64,000 nucleotides of DNA from a virus: the IMG/VR virus record IMGVR_UViG_3300036944_001167, positions 1 through 64,000 of that record; one strand, given 5' to 3'. The notes beneath the pieces are model-generated. The model was not told the origin of the DNA, searched no databases, and saw only the letters and a list, made by a program, of their open reading frames with translations. Both the position numbers and the translations under genes were made by a program. Below, piece by piece: positions 60,840-64,000 of the stretch (positions within the stretch are counted from its first letter, which is position 1; the number at the start of each line of letters is the position of its first letter).

Positions 60840-61364
60840 CTACTTACAGAAGTCAGCGTAGTTGAAGACCGCCGTCTTTTTGCCCATGGTGATTACGTAG
60901 AGTTCGGCTGGCATCAGGATTTGTATCCCACGTTCCCCTTCACCCACGTACACCGATTTCCACGCACCTTCGCTCAACCCCACGATGTTCATAGCTGTGC
61001 CTCGCACATCCACCTCAGTACTTTCAGTGACCTTCTTACTCTCACGGTATTGGATACCGAAGAACTCTTTTTGCATGTAGGAGTATTCGCGTTTACCCGT
61101 CAGTTCGAGGTTCTGTTCTTCACTGACGTACTTACAGGTGCGGTAGTCAGTAACTCGTACGCCCGGCTTTTTGTACTCAAGGTACACCCGGTACCCTGCC
61201 GCCGAGACCGCAGCAATGAGGAAGAGAGTAAGGACAGTCAGTACTATCCAAAGTACTTTGCGGGACTTACGCTTGGATTCCAAACGCTTTCGAGCCTCAG
61301 CCCCTGCGTCGCGATTCAGTTCGGAAGTCTCAACCAGCTTTTCAATGTCGCCCATATGAGTCAT
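60840..61364 (-). CDS. Single-pass membrane protein, 174 aa
   Basis: A charged N-terminal ~33 residues, a membrane helix (about residues 34-56), then a ~115-residue beta-rich domain likely outside the cytoplasm. Function unknown; a role at the host envelope is possible. Confidence 0.7.
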   Translation of the reverse strand: MTHMGDIEKLVETSELNRDAGAEARKRLESKRKSRKVLWIVLTVLTLFLIAAVSAAGYRVYLEYKKPGVRVTDYRTCKYVSEEQNLELTGKREYSYMQKEFFGIQYRESKKVTESTEVDVRGTAMNIVGLSEGAWKSVYVGEGERGIQILMPAELYVITMGKKTAVFNYADFCK

Positions 61365-61395
61365 GTCACAATGCTCCAGTTTAAGGTTAGGTATT

Positions 61396-61428
61396 ACACG
61401 GCATAAAGGGCTAGGTTAACCTAGCCCT
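61396..61428 (-). terminator. Terminator
   Basis: AGGGCTAGG-TTAA-CCTAGCCCT followed by TTATGCCG on the minus strand. Confidence 0.85.
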
Positions 61429-61437
61429 CGATGTTTG

Positions 61438-61845
61438 TTATCGACGATAGCCCAAGGCCAGATATGGATCTTCACGATCCTCGTCATTAGAAACCACCAG
61501 CACCGGTTTAGGGAGCTTAGGCGGTTCCGGCTGGGTATCCTTGATGGCACGATCCAAGTCGCTTGCCGCCAAGATCTTACCCATCCAGTCGACATTAAAG
61601 CCCGCGAAGGAGCGCTTGCCTTTGATGCTGATTACCCCACGCCGAACATGGAGATATTGAAGCAGTTGGTGAATACGAGCTTCTTCAGCCATCACTTCGT
61701 AATAGACAGCTTCCGGATACCGTAGACACAACTCTGACAATTGGCTCAGAGGAAATGCTTCGTTAACCTGTAGGATATCGAGCACCCGCTTAACTTCATC
61801 GTCATTGTCCGCCAAGACGATATTGAGACCTTGCTCATTACGCAT
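61438..61845 (-). CDS. Hypothetical protein, 135 aa
   Basis: Mixed alpha/beta with a Pro-rich linker near residue 107. ATG start, GGGGGAG 12 bases upstream. No family recognised. Confidence 0.7.
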   Translation of the reverse strand: MRNEQGLNIVLADNDDEVKRVLDILQVNEAFPLSQLSELCLRYPEAVYYEVMAEEARIHQLLQYLHVRRGVISIKGKRSFAGFNVDWMGKILAASDLDRAIKDTQPEPPKLPKPVLVVSNDEDREDPYLALGYRR

Positions 61846-61881
61846 AGCACAACTCCCCCAACGATGCCCAATGGGCGATAG

Positions 61882-62778
61882 TTAATTGATCAACACAACA
61901 TCCAGGTCCAGTTGGCGCTGACCTAGAAAGGCATAGAAGGCTGAACGTCGAACTTTGGTGAACACCAAGGTCGCGTCATCGACGTATACTCGGTCAAACC
62001 GTTCACGCAGTTCATCACGACCGTAAGGCTTGCGCATTTGGTCGATGGCTTCTTGGAGTTCTTCTTCGGTATAGACCCGATCACGAACCGTTCTATCATA
62101 GTGTTGATTGAACGCTGCGCTCAAAGGCTCGCGCACAATGGCAATGGCCTCAGGGTTGTCTACCAACTCTTCTAGCACCCAACGGGTTTTCCCCGATTGT
62201 CTTGGTGCAGTAAAGCCTACGGTACAAAAGTCGCTTAAGTATTGCCCCCGACTAACGCCTTCAGGAATGCTTCCAGAGCGATTCCGTCGAGCCGTCGTGA
62301 GCATGGTTTGTACGATGCTACTAAAGATGTTGTCCGGTTGTTTTGGTGAGTTCACTTCATTAATCCTTCCCCGTGCATGATTCTGCCGTTCGCCGGGACC
62401 CATGGTCAATTCTCCCATCAGTCTCAGCTCAACGCCCTCTTCCTTCGCATAGGATTGGAAGTAGCTGGCGAGCAAGTGACGGTGACAGAACTTACCGGAG
62501 GAGCAGAAGCAGGCAAAAGCAAAACGAGGCAAAGCTAATAACTCACGCCATTTATCAGCGTTGGCAACAACACTGTAATCCAACATCCGGATGTAGGTAT
62601 TGGTGTATTCCTCCTCGGTGATCTCTCCGGACTTGACGCCCATGACGATATCCCACGAAGGAGCAAGAAAACCATAACCTGATTTAGGGGCTGATTTAAC
62701 TGTGGTGTCCACCACCACGATGTTCTTGGATTGGGCCAGTCGCCAGCGTGCCAGTTGGACAGTATAGAGTTCAATCAT
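61882..62778 (-). CDS. DUF488-like domain fused to a P-loop ATPase-like domain
   Basis: This 298-residue protein starts at ATG 62778 after GAAGG. Residues about 1-105 follow the DUF488 pattern, ending in FACFCSSGKFCHRHLLA (Cys, Cys, His). Residues about 180-298 have a Walker A (GFTAPRQSGKT) and a Walker B-like VYVDDATLVF. A fusion of these two is unusual. It may act on nucleic acid using ATP; no function can be named. Confidence 0.6.
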   Translation of the reverse strand: MIELYTVQLARWRLAQSKNIVVVDTTVKSAPKSGYGFLAPSWDIVMGVKSGEITEEEYTNTYIRMLDYSVVANADKWRELLALPRFAFACFCSSGKFCHRHLLASYFQSYAKEEGVELRLMGELTMGPGERQNHARGRINEVNSPKQPDNIFSSIVQTMLTTARRNRSGSIPEGVSRGQYLSDFCTVGFTAPRQSGKTRWVLEELVDNPEAIAIVREPLSAAFNQHYDRTVRDRVYTEEELQEAIDQMRKPYGRDELRERFDRVYVDDATLVFTKVRRSAFYAFLGQRQLDLDVVLIN

Positions 62779-62815
62779 CACACAAACCTTCAAAAAGAAA
62801 AGGGCGACCAGCTAG

Positions 62816-62847
62816 CATAAAACCCAACGGGGGCGAACCCCCGTTGG
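62816..62847 (-). terminator. Terminator
   Basis: CCAACGGGGG-TTCG-CCCCCGTTGG followed by GTTTTATGC on the minus strand. Confidence 0.85.
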
Positions 62848-62858
62848 ATCACGCAGGC

Positions 62859-63338
62859 TTAGTCGGCCAGAGCAGCGGCAGCCAGGGCACCGATGTGGGT
62901 GCGCACTTTCTTCAGCTCACCCTTGTTACCGTTGCTGGCCACTTCGTAGCTCGCTTCGATAACGCCGTACTTGGTGATCTTCGCGTTCGGGTCACGAACT
63001 TCACCTTCCTTCGGAATGCCACCGGCCGGGTATTCGCGGCTGCGGATGACCGCGGTGGAGATCTTGTCGCCCACTGCCGGGATTTCAGCAGTCACGCGCT
63101 GCAGGTCTTTGTCGGCCTTGAAAGCATCGATGGCCAGCTCGCCAACCGCCATTGCCGAAGCGGCAACCAGTGCGGTGTTGTGCTGTTGGATTGCCTTGAT
63201 CTGGTCAGCGGTGATCCCTTCGGGCAGGGACTTCTCGTAGAGACCTTCTTCGGCCAGCACCACGCCGTTGTCGGCGAGGGTGAACATCGGCTTGATCTTG
63301 GCGGCCAGATCTTGTACAGCTTGCTTGACGTCGGACAT
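62859..63338 (-). CDS. Abundant early protein, 159 aa
   Basis: G/C-ended codons like those of the chimallin candidate and an early promoter upstream point to high early expression. The protein is Ala/Lys-rich, with a helical N-terminal half and a beta-rich end. No family recognised. Confidence 0.72.
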   Translation of the reverse strand: MSDVKQAVQDLAAKIKPMFTLADNGVVLAEEGLYEKSLPEGITADQIKAIQQHNTALVAASAMAVGELAIDAFKADKDLQRVTAEIPAVGDKISTAVIRSREYPAGGIPKEGEVRDPNAKITKYGVIEASYEVASNGNKGELKKVRTHIGALAAAALAD

Positions 63339-63446
63339 TGCAATGTTTCCTTGTTTGCGTTTAAGGGGTTACGGGTCTTTCATACCCTTGGGTGTGACGA
63401 TAATCTTTTATCGACAGACAACCCAATACGAAGGTTCAGCGCTGAA

Positions 63447-63465
63447 TCTTCATGTAGGTAATATA
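63447..63465 (-). promoter_or_regulatory. Early-type promoter
   Basis: TATATTAC, six bases, then GAAGA on the minus strand; AGACC upstream. It drives the 62859 gene. Confidence 0.7.
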
Positions 63466-63468
63466 GGT

Positions 63469-63756
63469 CTATGTTTCTTTTGAATCTGATTGTGCTTGGG
63501 GTCGTATTACCTCCACGGTTCGAAGGATGCGAGGTCTTTGAAGGATAACCTTTAAGCGACCTTGGGGATCACGGTACAACAAGCTGGCATCGTGTGCCAG
63601 TAGGATGCGACCATCGGAGAGGGTATATCGTACGTTACGAATCGAACGTTTGGACACCCCGTAACGTTGAGGCTCCACTCCTGTCACGATCGCACCCAAG
63701 ATCGGAAGGTAGTCGTTTACTTGTAGCTTGAAGAGGTCAACGTTTAGGTTTTGCAT
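63469..63756 (-). CDS. Hypothetical protein, 95 aa
   Basis: Basic, beta-rich small protein overlapping its upstream neighbour by 13 bases. Its end overlaps the AT-rich part of the early promoter. No family recognised. Confidence 0.65.
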   Translation of the reverse strand: MQNLNVDLFKLQVNDYLPILGAIVTGVEPQRYGVSKRSIRNVRYTLSDGRILLAHDASLLYRDPQGRLKVILQRPRILRTVEVIRPQAQSDSKET

Positions 63757-64000
63757 TTAGCCCCCTTCTTGGTAGGGATTTTAACCGGTACCTGTTCGGG
63801 CGGATCAATAGGCAGTTTATCATCAGGGATTTCTGAAACCTCGCTGACAGTACCTTTGAACATAGCACGAATGTTGGGGTGTAGGCTATTTATCAACACC
63901 TCTGGATCAACGGGAGTATCGAAGTGCTTGATCTCCCGATCCAACACCCACTCTCGTTTCTCCTCGTTATAGACAGCTTCAATGTAGGACCCGTCGCTGG
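63744..64000 (-). CDS. Hypothetical protein, C-terminal part (start beyond window)
   Basis: The frame stays open to the window edge, so at least 85 residues are visible and the start is outside. The tail is Pro/Lys-rich. No family recognised. Confidence 0.65.
   Translation of the reverse strand, partial: SDGSYIEAVYNEEKREWVLDREIKHFDTPVDPEVLINSLHPNIRAMFKGTVSEVSEIPDDKLPIDPPEQVPVKIPTKKGAKCKT

Overview
The window is part of the genome of a phiKZ-like, nucleus-forming jumbo bacteriophage. It has no host-type genes, coding is dense on both strands, and G+C is near 50 percent. The hallmark proteins are split multisubunit RNA polymerase pieces, a PhuZ tubulin, a candidate nuclear-shell protein (chimallin), a diverged family B DNA polymerase, a large terminase, and contractile tail sheath and tube. 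A Pseudomonas host would fit the relatives I know (phiKZ, EL, OBP, 201phi2-1), but the sequence itself does not prove it.

Layout. Positions 1-20,460 are minus-strand and form a nucleic-acid module. It holds an SF2 helicase cut by the window edge, RNAP beta-prime C-terminal and beta C-terminal subunits, a candidate fifth RNAP subunit, an SSB-like protein, an Mre11/SbcD-like nuclease, several unknown proteins, the beta-prime N-terminal subunit and the chimallin candidate. The beta-prime N-terminal gene is interrupted, exactly inside its catalytic NADFDGD codons, by a 1.39-kb group IA intron carrying an HNH endonuclease gene. Positions 20.6-30.2 kb hold a DNA polymerase B catalytic part, a CYTH-like protein, a run of overlapping small genes and a papain-like hydrolase. 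Positions 30.2-38.7 kb are accessory: non-coding stretches, small membrane and zinc proteins, an ADP-ribosyltransferase-like protein, PhuZ, an HD hydrolase and a ParB-like protein. Positions 38.8-59.3 kb are mainly virion and packaging genes: four small proteins sharing a Trp-rich N-terminal module, dCTP deaminase, a SLOG protein, TerL, three large structural proteins, sheath, tube and a coiled-coil protein. The order TerL, three structural proteins, sheath, tube matches phiKZ gp25-gp30. Positions 59.3-64 kb hold small early-type genes and a DUF488/P-loop fusion.

Regulation visible in the sequence. (1) Six minus-strand promoters match the phiKZ early motif TATATTAC, and each is followed after exactly six bases by GAATA (GAAGA once). 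(2) At least ten genes have their Shine-Dalgarno in the tetraloop (AAGG/TAGG/CAGG) of a small hairpin whose stem changes by compensating substitutions. (3) Most terminators are strong hairpins followed, in the direction of transcription, by (T)TTATGCC.

How the genes would work together (inference): the injected virion RNAP uses the early promoters to make the shell protein, the non-virion RNAP subunits and small early proteins. The non-virion RNAP then transcribes replication, nucleus-positioning (PhuZ) and structural genes. Correct splicing of the intron is needed for a catalytically complete non-virion RNAP.
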